Below are positions 13,970-21,737 of a DNA stretch of 48,982 nucleotides, one piece after another. The position numbers were made by a program, and so were the translations under genes. The DNA lies in NCBI GenBank assembly GCA_029561355.1, contig JAKQJD010000225.1:1-48982 (forward strand), given 5' to 3'. Numbering within the stretch: the first letter of the stretch is position 1; each line of letters starts with the position of its first letter. Source of the DNA: Bacteroidota bacterium. GTDB taxonomy: Bacteria > Bacteroidota > Bacteroidia > Chitinophagales > Saprospiraceae. Below the pieces are notes generated by a model, which saw only the letters and a list, made by a program, of their open reading frames with translations, was not told the origin of the DNA and did no database searches.

Positions 13970-15907
13970 TTACTCTCCCGGATTCGCCGTATTGTTCGTA
14001 TCTCCGATTTTCACCCCGTAAAAATTCCCTGTAGTAAAGTTAGCCTGCAGGTTGAGTATGGAAATACTGCCCACAGGAAGCGCCGGCGAGAACGGATTAT
14101 TCGGATTGACGAACGTGGTCGTGGCTGGGAAAAAACGCCACGAAGTATTGGCCGGAAAACCCGGATTAAGACCGAGAATGACTTTCCGTATTTCCACGAC
14201 GTCGAACGTTGTAACGCTGTTGCTGGCGTTTGCGTCGGCGGCAATGATCTTCCAGGGCGAGTCGAAGGATTCCAGTCCGATAATGTGTTTTGACATGAGC
14301 ACAAGGTCGAAACTGGTCACGCCGTTGTTGTCGAGCGTATCGCGGACAGGCAAAATGCTCAGGTTGCTACCCGAAGGCACGTTGGAGAAAGAATAATTGC
14401 CGGCAGCATCTGTCTGAGTAGTGGTGGAAACGGTATTTCCAATCATCACAACCGTTAGATTGGGCATGGGTAGCCCCCAGTGCGTTTGAACGTTGCCGCT
14501 GACCGTAAAGGTGGTAGGAGCAGGCGGAATATACCCGTTCTGCGTCATGGCGCCGGTATTCGTCGGGTCGAGCCATTCCTTCAGACGGGTATCTGTGGTG
14601 GTTCCCTGGCTGAATGCAAGGTCGAAACGCCCCCAGTAAGTGCTTTGCACGGTACAATTGGCGGGTGTCGCGTTGCCGCCGTGGAGTTCGCCGATGATAC
14701 GTTTGTTCTGATCGAATAAAGGGCTACCCGAAGAGCCGGGTTCGAAATATCCCTGATCGGGAATAACCAGCCAGTGGGTATTCACCGGGCTGATACCGAA
14801 TTGGTTGCCCCAGTTGATAGTCTGGCTGAAAATGACGGGCGACTGTAGGTCGACCGATATTTTTTTGATGTCGCCGACCGGATGGTGGATAAATGTGGTA
14901 GTGGTAGCCACCGGGTTGGCATTGCGGCTCCAGCCGTTGAAATAAACGTTGTAGTTGGTTGGCAGGCTGGTCATTTTGAGCAGCAGGAAATCCGTTTCCA
15001 GTTTGGAAGCGATGCGCTGGCAGCCGAGCACCGATTTCTCCACCGGCTCGCTGGCTGGTGCGTTGCAGTCGGCCGACTCGTAACCGAAATCGAAACGCCA
15101 CATGGAAAAATCGGGGTTGGTGCCGATAATCTGGCAGTGGTTGGCGCTGAGCACGTAGGGTTCCGGCGTATTGGACGTGTTGGCAATGGTGGTACCGCTG
15201 CACCAGCCCAGGCCGTTGCTGAATACCATCAGAATACGCATGATCCCGCGCTTTTCCGTTTGCCAGTTGGCGCCTTGGGTGCAATTCACGTTCAGGTGGC
15301 AGGGCTCGGCTTCGCCGAATCCGGTGACACCGGCCACCTGTGCTTCCACCATGGCATTGCGGTCATAGGCATAATCTACGCGGTTGATATGCAGGTGCGA
15401 CTGCCCGCGCACGCCTGCCGGTTCGCGGCATTCGAGCCAAGCGGTAGCGCCCGGCACAACGCCCAGCAGAAAATTGCCGGAAGGCGACATACTGCGTTCG
15501 GTATAAGCGCCGCGTACCCACTTTTTGTCGGCACTGTACACAAATAATTGTGCGCCGGAGGGGAGGTAAAAATCATTGAACAGCAATACGAGCCCCAGCG
15601 CCCCCTCCGATTGGATTGCACAGCGCCAGAGGCGGCTACCATCGGGAAGGTCGGTCCAGGCGCCCGCATTTTCCATAGAAACATCGGCGGCAATGGGCGC
15701 AGCGAATCGGTTTTGTCCGGGCGTTTCGCTGTCTTCTTTCCAGGCGCGTGCTACGTCCAGTTTGGGAAGCACAACGGGATCGACGGGTTTGCTATTGATA
15801 ACTGTTTGAATTTCAGGAGAAAATCCGGGCGGTAATCCGCCGTCGCTGATCTGTGCATGAAGGGAAAAGGCGGTCAGGACGACCAGAAGTGTAAATCGGT
15901 AGCGCAT
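13970..15907 (-). CDS. Secreted lysyl-endopeptidase-like serine protease with dockerin-like C-terminus
   Basis: The protein has 645 residues. The signal peptide is MRYRFTLLVVLTAFSLHA (about 1-18). A pro-like region (about 20-190) is followed by a trypsin-fold domain with the triad H257 (LSANHC), D306 (ETDFLLL) and S393 (EPGSSGSPLF), and several Cys suggesting disulfides, as in Lysobacter/Achromobacter lysyl endopeptidase. After about residue 465 comes a beta-sandwich resembling a carboxypeptidase regulatory domain (TVSGNVQTHWGLPMPN), then two dockerin-like segments (LDNNGVTSFDLVLMSKHIIG and ASNSVTTFDVVEIRKVILGL). From memory this tail is common in Saprospiraceae exoproteins. No T9SS sorting domain is evident. 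It probably degrades proteins outside the cell; specificity for Lys is inferred. Confidence 0.88.
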   Translation of the reverse strand: MRYRFTLLVVLTAFSLHAQISDGGLPPGFSPEIQTVINSKPVDPVVLPKLDVARAWKEDSETPGQNRFAAPIAADVSMENAGAWTDLPDGSRLWRCAIQSEGALGLVLLFNDFYLPSGAQLFVYSADKKWVRGAYTERSMSPSGNFLLGVVPGATAWLECREPAGVRGQSHLHINRVDYAYDRNAMVEAQVAGVTGFGEAEPCHLNVNCTQGANWQTEKRGIMRILMVFSNGLGWCSGTTIANTSNTPEPYVLSANHCQIIGTNPDFSMWRFDFGYESADCNAPASEPVEKSVLGCQRIASKLETDFLLLKMTSLPTNYNVYFNGWSRNANPVATTTTFIHHPVGDIKKISVDLQSPVIFSQTINWGNQFGISPVNTHWLVIPDQGYFEPGSSGSPLFDQNKRIIGELHGGNATPANCTVQSTYWGRFDLAFSQGTTTDTRLKEWLDPTNTGAMTQNGYIPPAPTTFTVSGNVQTHWGLPMPNLTVVMIGNTVSTTTQTDAAGNYSFSNVPSGSNLSILPVRDTLDNNGVTSFDLVLMSKHIIGLESFDSPWKIIAADANASNSVTTFDVVEIRKVILGLNPGFPANTSWRFFPATTTFVNPNNPFSPALPVGSISILNLQANFTTGNFYGVKIGDTNNTANPGE

Positions 15908-15936
15908 GGGCGTGGGATAAAGTGGAAAGGTGGATG

Positions 15937-16079
15937 GTTGATGGGTTTGTGGGTTTATAGGTTTATAGGTTTATAGGTTTATAGGTTTATATTCGGCCAC
16001 TCGGTAAATTTAGATCTCTCTGTTTACCCGAGCGGCCGAATATAAACCTATAAACACATAAACTCACCAGCCCATCAAC
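15937..16079. repeat. Unequal inverted repeat with a GTTTATAGG tandem run
   Basis: The left arm (from 15937) contains about five copies of the 9-base word GTTTATAGG before TTTATATTCGGCCactCGG; the right arm (16021-16079) has the complement with fewer copies. The arms therefore match at their ends (TTGATGGG against CCCATCAA) and cores (ATTCGGCC against GGCCGAAT), but the left arm has expanded. It lies upstream of the protease start. The expansion suggests replication slippage after the inverted repeat formed. Confidence 0.8.
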
Positions 16080-16198
16080 TCAAAAAACATAGAAAAAAGC
16101 GCGCCAAAAATCCCAAAACCGGCTTTTTACCGACAGATTTATTTATAATGAGAATCATGGGTTAAAACCCGGCTTCGGAGAAGCCCAACCTTTGTGAC

Positions 16199-16228
16199 AA
16201 AAAAAAGAGGAGCCCTTGCGGGCCCCTC
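16199..16228 (-). terminator. Rho-independent terminator of the fasciclin gene
   Basis: Read on the minus strand, a GAGGGGCCC / GGGCTCCTC stem with one internal mismatch closes a 4-base loop and is followed by eight T. It lies 55-80 bases past the stop codon of the fasciclin gene. Confidence 0.85.
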
Positions 16229-16281
16229 CGGATTTGATGGGAATGTTTCAGTCGGATCTTCAGAAGATCTTTGACGACACC

Positions 16282-16845
16282 TTACATTTTAGGCATCAGC
16301 ACGGTGTCGATGGAGTGGATCACGCCATTGGACTGGTACACATCATACGTGGTGATATTGGCCGTGTTGCCATTCTCGTCTTTTACGACGATGTTGCGCG
16401 GGCCGTTCATCATGAACGTAAGCATACCGCCGTTCACCGTTTTGAGGGTTTTGGTGCCTTTTTTGAGCATGGCGCTGATGGCTTTAAAATCGTAACGGCC
16501 GGCTACCACGTGGTAAGTAAGTACTTTAGTCAGCGTGGGTTTGCTTTCGGGTTTCAGCAGTGTTTCAACGGTACCGGCGGGCAGGTTTTCAAATGCGTCG
16601 TTGACCGGCGCAAATACCGTGAACGGGCCTTTGCCTTGCAGGGTTTCTACGAGGCCCGCTGCTTTTACAGCGGCTACCAGGGTGGTGTGGGCTTTGGAAT
16701 TCACCGCGTTTTCAACGATGTTTTTCATCGGGTACATCGCTTCTCCGCCAACCATGACGGTTTTCTGTTTCATTTGAGCGTTTACGGAAAGGGCAGCGAG
16801 TACGAATGTGAGCACAAGACCTGTGCTTTTCAAAATGGATTGCAT
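16282..16845 (-). CDS. Secreted fasciclin (FAS1) domain protein
   Basis: The protein has 187 residues. The signal peptide is about residues 1-23 (ending LAALSVNA). One FAS1 domain follows, with both signature motifs: the H1-like GPFTVFAPVNDAFENLPAG and the H2-like VVKDENGNTANITTYDVYQS, then NGVIHSIDTVLMP at the C-terminus, which is the classic end of the fold. FAS1 proteins are adhesion or surface-association modules of the periplasm or cell surface; the ligand is unknown. The gene is monocistronic with its own terminator. The spacer upstream (16846-17148) contains a run of 13 C at 17037-17049. Confidence 0.92.
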   Translation of the reverse strand: MQSILKSTGLVLTFVLAALSVNAQMKQKTVMVGGEAMYPMKNIVENAVNSKAHTTLVAAVKAAGLVETLQGKGPFTVFAPVNDAFENLPAGTVETLLKPESKPTLTKVLTYHVVAGRYDFKAISAMLKKGTKTLKTVNGGMLTFMMNGPRNIVVKDENGNTANITTYDVYQSNGVIHSIDTVLMPKM

Positions 16846-17148
16846 GACTGTGTTGATTTAAATGTGGTGTGAATTATTTGTTTCAGGAACACTCACACTT
16901 ACGGGCGGCGGACCGGATTCGGTTTTCCTGTAAAAAACATTCTGCTGTCTTTCGCCAACAATTCTTTTACAACAGCCTCACATTCAAACATTTAGACTCA
17001 TCATTTTTATTTTCCCCAAATTCAGGAAAAACACTTCCCCCCCCCCCCCGGCGCAACCCCGCCCGGCAATCAACTAAAATCCTATGTTACTACCGGCGTC
17101 CTCGCTCAACCCCTCAACAATCCAAACCCCTCAGCCTCTCAACTTTCT
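16846..17148. other. Spacer with a 13-base C run, upstream of the fasciclin gene
   Basis: This 300-base spacer carries the leader of the fasciclin gene and the downstream region of the first barrel gene. It holds a homopolymer of 13 C at 17037-17049 and CTCAAC-type words at 17110-17145 that also follow the second barrel gene. No gene was recognised. Confidence 0.6.
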
Positions 17149-18303
17149 CTAAAACGCAAAACGTGCGGAAACATGGTGCGTAAAGTTCCTGGTGTTCCCG
17201 TTTGGGCTGGTGATTTTGTTGGCCACGGTATTCTCATAAATGTATTCGAGAAAAACGGAGTTTTTGGTATTGAAACGGAATTCAAGTCCCGCGCCGCCGC
17301 GGTACCCGATGTCGAACGGTTGTGGTTCGATAATGGAAATATTGCCGATAAAGTTTTTACTGCCTTCGCTTTTCAGGGCAAATCCTATTTGCGGACCCGC
17401 ATATGCAAACGGACGTACTTTCGTCAATGGCAAAGTAAAATGCAAACAAAGCGGCACTTGCAGCCACGTCTGGTCAACATGATAGGCAATGTCATAATTG
17501 CCCGACAGTTTTCCGGAATAGGAGCCTTGTTTTCGAATATACAACAACTCCGTTTGAATGGAAATTTTCTCCCGATAGGAGAAGTTCACCCATAATCCGC
17601 CTGCAAAAGTTGTAAAGGAAGTCAAATCCGCTGTTCTGCCCGAATCGATGGTTCCGTTGTCGCGGTCATTGTACCTGGATTTATTGAAAGCCACACCAGC
17701 ACGGATGCCTTTTCTTATGCGAATTCTTGTGCCTTTTTTGAAGGTTTTTGAAGGCTGGAAAGGGTCGATACAGTTGTTATATTTTTCCACTATATCCATT
17801 AACTGGCGATCGTTATACTGCACATTATCAGCCTTATTCTGCACTTTAGAACAGTCGGCAAACAATGCTTTCAAAAATCCTTGATAGCGTTTGTCTTCTC
17901 TCATTTCCCGATTTACGGCTTTGTCAGGATATTCCCGCTCTAATTTCACAGGCTTTTCATCCTTTTTTTGTGCCAGGTAATAATTCTGGTACTTGTAAAG
18001 ACTCATCTGGCCATCCACAAGGCAAAGCAGGAACCGGTTTTCGCTGGGCACCGGTTTGAAATAATAACCGTCGTCGTACAACACGGAGCGAACCTGATCG
18101 ATGGCATAAGTAGTGAAGCCGCTGGCGCCCATCGTCTGAATACTTACCTCCCGGCCAATGTTGGTCCGGTCTTTCAGCATACCGCGCAAGGTGTCGCCAT
18201 TGGTCAGAACGATATGGCCTTTAGTGACATTAAACACTTGTGAAAAGGAAGACACGGAAAAAGTAAAAGTAAAAAGCAGCAGCAATAAAACGTGTTTTTT
18301 CAT
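17149..18303 (-). CDS. Outer-membrane beta-barrel protein, copy 1 of a tandem pair
   Basis: The protein has 384 residues. The signal peptide starts MKKHVLLLLLFTFTF and is cut near residue 21. The N-terminal part (about 22-170) opens VFNVTKGHIVLTNGDTLRG, with a small beta-rich domain common ahead of Bacteroidota barrels. The C-terminal half (about 185-384) has alternating hydrophobic strands and ends VSARFAF with a terminal Phe, as expected for an outer-membrane barrel (SYREKISIQTELLYIRKQGS, RPFAYAGPQIGFALK, GGAGLEFRF). No substrate can be assigned. An upstream ATG would add 13 residues before the signal peptide and is not used. It is paralogous to the next gene across its length. Confidence 0.85.
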   Translation of the reverse strand: MKKHVLLLLLFTFTFSVSSFSQVFNVTKGHIVLTNGDTLRGMLKDRTNIGREVSIQTMGASGFTTYAIDQVRSVLYDDGYYFKPVPSENRFLLCLVDGQMSLYKYQNYYLAQKKDEKPVKLEREYPDKAVNREMREDKRYQGFLKALFADCSKVQNKADNVQYNDRQLMDIVEKYNNCIDPFQPSKTFKKGTRIRIRKGIRAGVAFNKSRYNDRDNGTIDSGRTADLTSFTTFAGGLWVNFSYREKISIQTELLYIRKQGSYSGKLSGNYDIAYHVDQTWLQVPLCLHFTLPLTKVRPFAYAGPQIGFALKSEGSKNFIGNISIIEPQPFDIGYRGGAGLEFRFNTKNSVFLEYIYENTVANKITSPNGNTRNFTHHVSARFAF

Positions 18304-18450
18304 GGGGCATATGATTTCGAGCATGTTGAGATTTTCATGCAAGGCTGCAATCTTACAACCCTATTTTTATTTTACTAAATTTTCAAAAAAGGCCGAATTG
18401 CATGAGAAGGCAACGCGCCCGCATATCACCCATTTCAATTCTTGCAATTT

Positions 18451-18482
18451 GAGAATGTTGAGCGAAGCCCCTCAACATTCTC
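18451..18482. repeat. Short inverted repeat GAGAATGTTGAG / CTCAACATTCTC
   Basis: A perfect 12-bp stem with an 8-base loop lies between the two barrel genes, followed by further CTCAAC words up to the stop of copy 2. It may terminate copy 2. It uses the same words as the array at 7836-7896. Confidence 0.7.
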
Positions 18483-18506
18483 AACTGCTCAACCTCTCAA
18501 CTTTCT

Positions 18507-19664
18507 CTAAAACGCAAAACGTGCCGACACATGATGCGTAAAATTCTTCGTGTTCCCGTTCGGGCTGGTAATTTTATTAGCCACGTATGTACTTTCATAA
18601 ATATACTCGAGGAAAACGGAGTTTTTGGCATTAAATCTAAATTCCAGCCCCGCGCCGCCGCGGTAGCCGAGATCGAACGTTCTGGGTTCGACGACCGTAA
18701 CGTAGTTAAGGAAGTTTATACTGCCCTTACTTTTCAGGGCAAAGCCTATTTGCGGGCCGGCATACAGGAATGGACGAAATTTCGTGAGCGGGAGCGTCAG
18801 ATGCAGGCAAAAGGGCACCTGCAACCAGCTTTGGTCAAAATCATAGGCGATGTCGTATATACCCGATATTTTTCCCGAATACGTTCCTGCCTTTCGCATG
18901 TATAGTAGTTCGGTTTGAATGGAAATTTTCTCCCGATAAGAGAAATTGGCCCAAATGCCGCCTGTAAACGTCGTGCTCGGACTCAGATCGACGGTTCTGC
19001 GCGAATTGATCGTTCCGTCGTCGCGGTCGTTGTACCGGGATTTGTTGAATGCGACGCCGGCCCGGACACCTTTTCGGATCCGAATTTTCGAACTTGTTCT
19101 ATAGGTTTTGGAACGCTGCGTCGGGTCGATGCAATGGTTATAACTTTCCACCAGATCCGTTAACCGGCGATCGTTGAATGGCACTTCATCTACCTTTTTT
19201 TGTGCTTTGGCACAATCGGCAAGCAAGGCTTTCAAAAGTCCCTTGTATCGATTGTCTTCTTTCAACTCGCGATCTTTCGCTTCACTTGGATATAACCGCT
19301 CCAGTTTTACCGGTTTTCCACCTTTTTTCTGCACCAAATAGTAATCCTGGTATTTGTAAAGGCTCATCGGGCCTTCTGCCAGACAAAGCAGGAACCGGTT
19401 TTCGCTGGGTACCGGCGTGAAATAATAACCGTCGTCGTAGAAAACGGAGCGTACCTGATCGATGGTGTAATTGGTGAAATCGCTTTCCCCAGCTACCTGA
19501 ATGGCTACTTCCCGGCCGATATTGGTACGGTCTTTCAGCATACCGCGCAAGGTGTCGCCATTGGTCAGAACGATGTGGCCTTTCGTGACATTAAACACTT
19601 GTGTAAAGGAAGAAACGGAAAAAGAAAAGGTAAAAAGAAGCAGCAATAAAACGTGTTTTTTCAT
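18507..19664 (-). CDS. Outer-membrane beta-barrel protein, copy 2 of a tandem pair
   Basis: The protein has 385 residues with the same plan as copy 1: signal peptide MKKHVLLLLLFTFSF, VFNVTKGHIVLTNGDTLRGM, a Lys/Asp-rich middle, and a C-terminal barrel ending HHVSARFAF. By eye the two proteins are roughly three-quarters identical, with the strongest conservation in the signal peptide and the last 100 residues and most change in the charged middle. The gene order, stop-codon context (TTTCTCTAAAACGCAAAACG on the plus strand) and start context are also duplicated, so this is a recent tandem duplication. Function is unknown beyond likely outer-membrane location. Confidence 0.85.
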   Translation of the reverse strand: MKKHVLLLLLFTFSFSVSSFTQVFNVTKGHIVLTNGDTLRGMLKDRTNIGREVAIQVAGESDFTNYTIDQVRSVFYDDGYYFTPVPSENRFLLCLAEGPMSLYKYQDYYLVQKKGGKPVKLERLYPSEAKDRELKEDNRYKGLLKALLADCAKAQKKVDEVPFNDRRLTDLVESYNHCIDPTQRSKTYRTSSKIRIRKGVRAGVAFNKSRYNDRDDGTINSRRTVDLSPSTTFTGGIWANFSYREKISIQTELLYMRKAGTYSGKISGIYDIAYDFDQSWLQVPFCLHLTLPLTKFRPFLYAGPQIGFALKSKGSINFLNYVTVVEPRTFDLGYRGGAGLEFRFNAKNSVFLEYIYESTYVANKITSPNGNTKNFTHHVSARFAF

Positions 19665-19708
19665 AGGGGGCATATGATTTTACAGGTGAATATGCCACAA
19701 AGAAAAAT

Positions 19709-19752
19709 AAAAATGAGCAGCAAATCCCACTCAAGGCGAGAAATGCTGCTCA
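19709..19752 (-). terminator. Candidate terminator of the low-complexity protein gene
   Basis: TGAGCAGCA (19714-19722) pairs with TGCTGCTCA (19744-19752) around a 21-base loop. On the minus strand it is followed by a T-rich stretch (TTTTTATTTTT). It lies about 60-100 bases after the stop of the gene at 19815. Confidence 0.55.
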
Positions 19753-19814
19753 GGTATACCCGGTTCGGGTCTTCCGAATTGAAAGTGTGGTTGAACGGGT
19801 AGTTTTTTCAGATT

Positions 19815-21398
19815 CTAGTTGCTGCGGCCTGTGCGCCCCATGCCACCGGAACCGTAGTCGTAGTTGTTATCGTCGTCATTGTCGCGGCGGCGGGTGCTGC
19901 CTTGCGAGTCTGAGCGCATGGAACGGCTGTTGTCATCATAATCGCGGTTGCGGCTGTTGCTATCCTGCCGGCCCGAAGAGCGGGAAGAACGGTTGTCGTT
20001 GTCATTATCCTGCCAGTTGGAAGTGTTCTGACGTCCGGAAGAGCGGTTGCTGTCGTAGCCCTGATTGCGGCTGTCGTCCTGCCAGTTGGAACGGGAAGAG
20101 GAGCGGTTATCGTCGTCCTGCCAGCGATTGTTGCTCTGGCGATTGGAGCGATAATCGGAATTGTAGTCGTCGTCTTGTCCCTGCCAGCGGTTGTTGCTGT
20201 CCTGGTTGCGGGAAGAAGAGCGGTTGTAATTGTCGTAATCGTTGTTCTGACGATTGCTGTTGTTGTCCCACTGGTTGCCGGAACGGCTGGAGCGGTTGTC
20301 GTCGTAGTCGTTATTTTGACGGCGGCTGTTGTTATCCCACTCGGAGCGGGAAGAAGAACGATTGTAGCTGTCGTCGTTATCCTGCCAGCGGCTGTTGTTT
20401 TGACGGCCCGAACGTTCATTAGTGCCGTAATTATCGTAGCCATAGTTTTGGCGGTTGTTGCCCTGACCCTGGCTGCCGGAGCGGCTGTAATCGTCGTCGT
20501 CATTGCGGCGGCTGTTGCTGCCCTGGTTCTGGCTGCCGAAGGAGCGGGAAGAGCGGCGATCGTCGTAGTCCTGTTCGTTGCGGTTGGAGCGGGAGCGGTT
20601 GTAATCGTCGCGCTGATCGTAATTGCGATCATTTTCGCGGCCTTGCATGCTCATACCGGAACGGGAAGAGCGGCGGTCAAAATCATCGTCATTGCGGTTA
20701 GAGCGAAATTGGCCGCTGTCGTCGCGCTGATCGTAACGGTCGTCATCTTCATGGCGGCGGGAATTACCGTTGTTGCCATTGCGGGAACCGTAGCGATCAT
20801 CATCGTCGTCTTCGTGGCGGCGCGACGAACGGCTGTCCATGCTCATGGAGCGGGAAGAAGAACGGCGATCGTCGTCGTCATTTCGGTTGGAGCGGGTTTG
20901 GGAGCCCGAGCGGGAGGAGCGGCGGTCATCATCCTCATCTTCATGGCGGGAGCGGCTTTGATTCGTGGTGTCGCTCCCTTTTGTGTTCTTGGTCATTTGT
21001 TTACCGGATTTGTTGTTATTAGTGGTGGAAGTTTCGTCTTCGGATTTGGTCGAGGAGGCTTTGGAAGTTTTGGTGGTGCGGCCGGTAGCCGATTTGGATT
21101 TGGAGGTGGCTGTTTTATTTCCGGCGGTTTTGCCGGCAGAGGATGATTTCTGGCCCGTTTTGCTGCTGGTAGAAGTTTTGCTGTCTTCTGTTTTGCCTGT
21201 GGTGGTGGCAGATTTTGCGCCATTGCCGGTTTGAGAGCCGGATTGCGTTGTGCCCTGGGGCGTCATTTTGCCCGGTTCGTTGGTGCCTGTCATAGAGGTG
21301 TTTTTGGTTTGGTTGGTGGTAGTATCCGATCCGGTTCCTCGGGATGATGGCACGTCGATCTCCGGATCTTTAATCGTGGGAATCTTAGTTAAAGACAT
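19815..21398 (-). CDS. Low-complexity Ser/Arg/Asp/Asn-rich, probably disordered protein
   Basis: The protein has 527 residues. Residues 1 to about 150 are Thr/Ser/Lys/Gly-rich; the rest is a degenerate array of blocks such as RSSRSG, DDDDRR and NNRWQDDDNRSSSRS, dominated by Ser, Arg, Asp, Asn, Gln and Gly with regularly spaced Tyr and Trp. No signal peptide, membrane segment or folded domain is visible, so it should be cytoplasmic and disordered. The DNA is biased the same way, which makes the opposite strand look like a hydrophobic reading frame; the minus strand is chosen because it has the start MSLTKIPTIKD and the terminator. Mixed charge with spaced aromatic residues and Arg is typical of condensate-forming proteins, but that role is speculative. 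Confidence 0.7.
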   Translation of the reverse strand: MSLTKIPTIKDPEIDVPSSRGTGSDTTTNQTKNTSMTGTNEPGKMTPQGTTQSGSQTGNGAKSATTTGKTEDSKTSTSSKTGQKSSSAGKTAGNKTATSKSKSATGRTTKTSKASSTKSEDETSTTNNNKSGKQMTKNTKGSDTTNQSRSRHEDEDDDRRSSRSGSQTRSNRNDDDDRRSSSRSMSMDSRSSRRHEDDDDDRYGSRNGNNGNSRRHEDDDRYDQRDDSGQFRSNRNDDDFDRRSSRSGMSMQGRENDRNYDQRDDYNRSRSNRNEQDYDDRRSSRSFGSQNQGSNSRRNDDDDYSRSGSQGQGNNRQNYGYDNYGTNERSGRQNNSRWQDNDDSYNRSSSRSEWDNNSRRQNNDYDDNRSSRSGNQWDNNSNRQNNDYDNYNRSSSRNQDSNNRWQGQDDDYNSDYRSNRQSNNRWQDDDNRSSSRSNWQDDSRNQGYDSNRSSGRQNTSNWQDNDNDNRSSRSSGRQDSNSRNRDYDDNSRSMRSDSQGSTRRRDNDDDNNYDYGSGGMGRTGRSN

Positions 21399-21737
21399 AA
21401 GAGTATGCGATTTAAAAAGGATGAAAGGTTTAAATTGATTGGTTGTGCAGGTAGAGAAAAGGAGGAGAATCAGGTAAGTTTTTCTTTCGCTGCCGTCATT
21501 AAATCATAAAATCCATACCGCCTTCGTATGAGTAAAAAACTACTCATAATGCTTTCGTTTTTTGCCGGGAAAGGGGAAAAAGTCGTTCATTTCGTGGAGA
21601 GGATTTCCGAAAAGCCCATTGGCATCGTTTTTTGACAATTTTAACAAACAATATAAAAACGCTATGAAATGCCAAAGGCCCGAACATTACATGTTCGGGC
21701 CTTCTATTTTTAAAATGAAATTTCAGTTTCGGATTCG
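21399..21737. other. Spacer between the low-complexity and macroglobulin genes
   Basis: About 340 bases without a credible gene. It includes the leader of the low-complexity protein gene and the stem-loop at 21674-21702, which follows the macroglobulin stop codon. A 72-codon plus-strand frame here runs through the stem-loop and is not convincing. Confidence 0.6.
21674..21702. terminator. Strong stem-loop after the macroglobulin gene
   Basis: AAGGCCCGAACAT pairs perfectly with ATGTTCGGGCCTT around a 3-base loop. On the plus strand it is followed by CTATTTTTAAA and on the minus strand by TGGCATTTCATAG, so the T tract is better on the plus strand, although the gene it most plausibly serves ends from the minus side at 21738. 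Confidence 0.7.

Noticed and set aside
20175..21146. A 323-codon plus-strand frame rich in Val, Ile and Ala, like a membrane protein
   Set aside because: It is the exact antisense of the Ser/Arg/Asp repeat gene. The hydrophobic composition follows from reading GAC, CGC and AGC repeats backwards. It has no proper start context.
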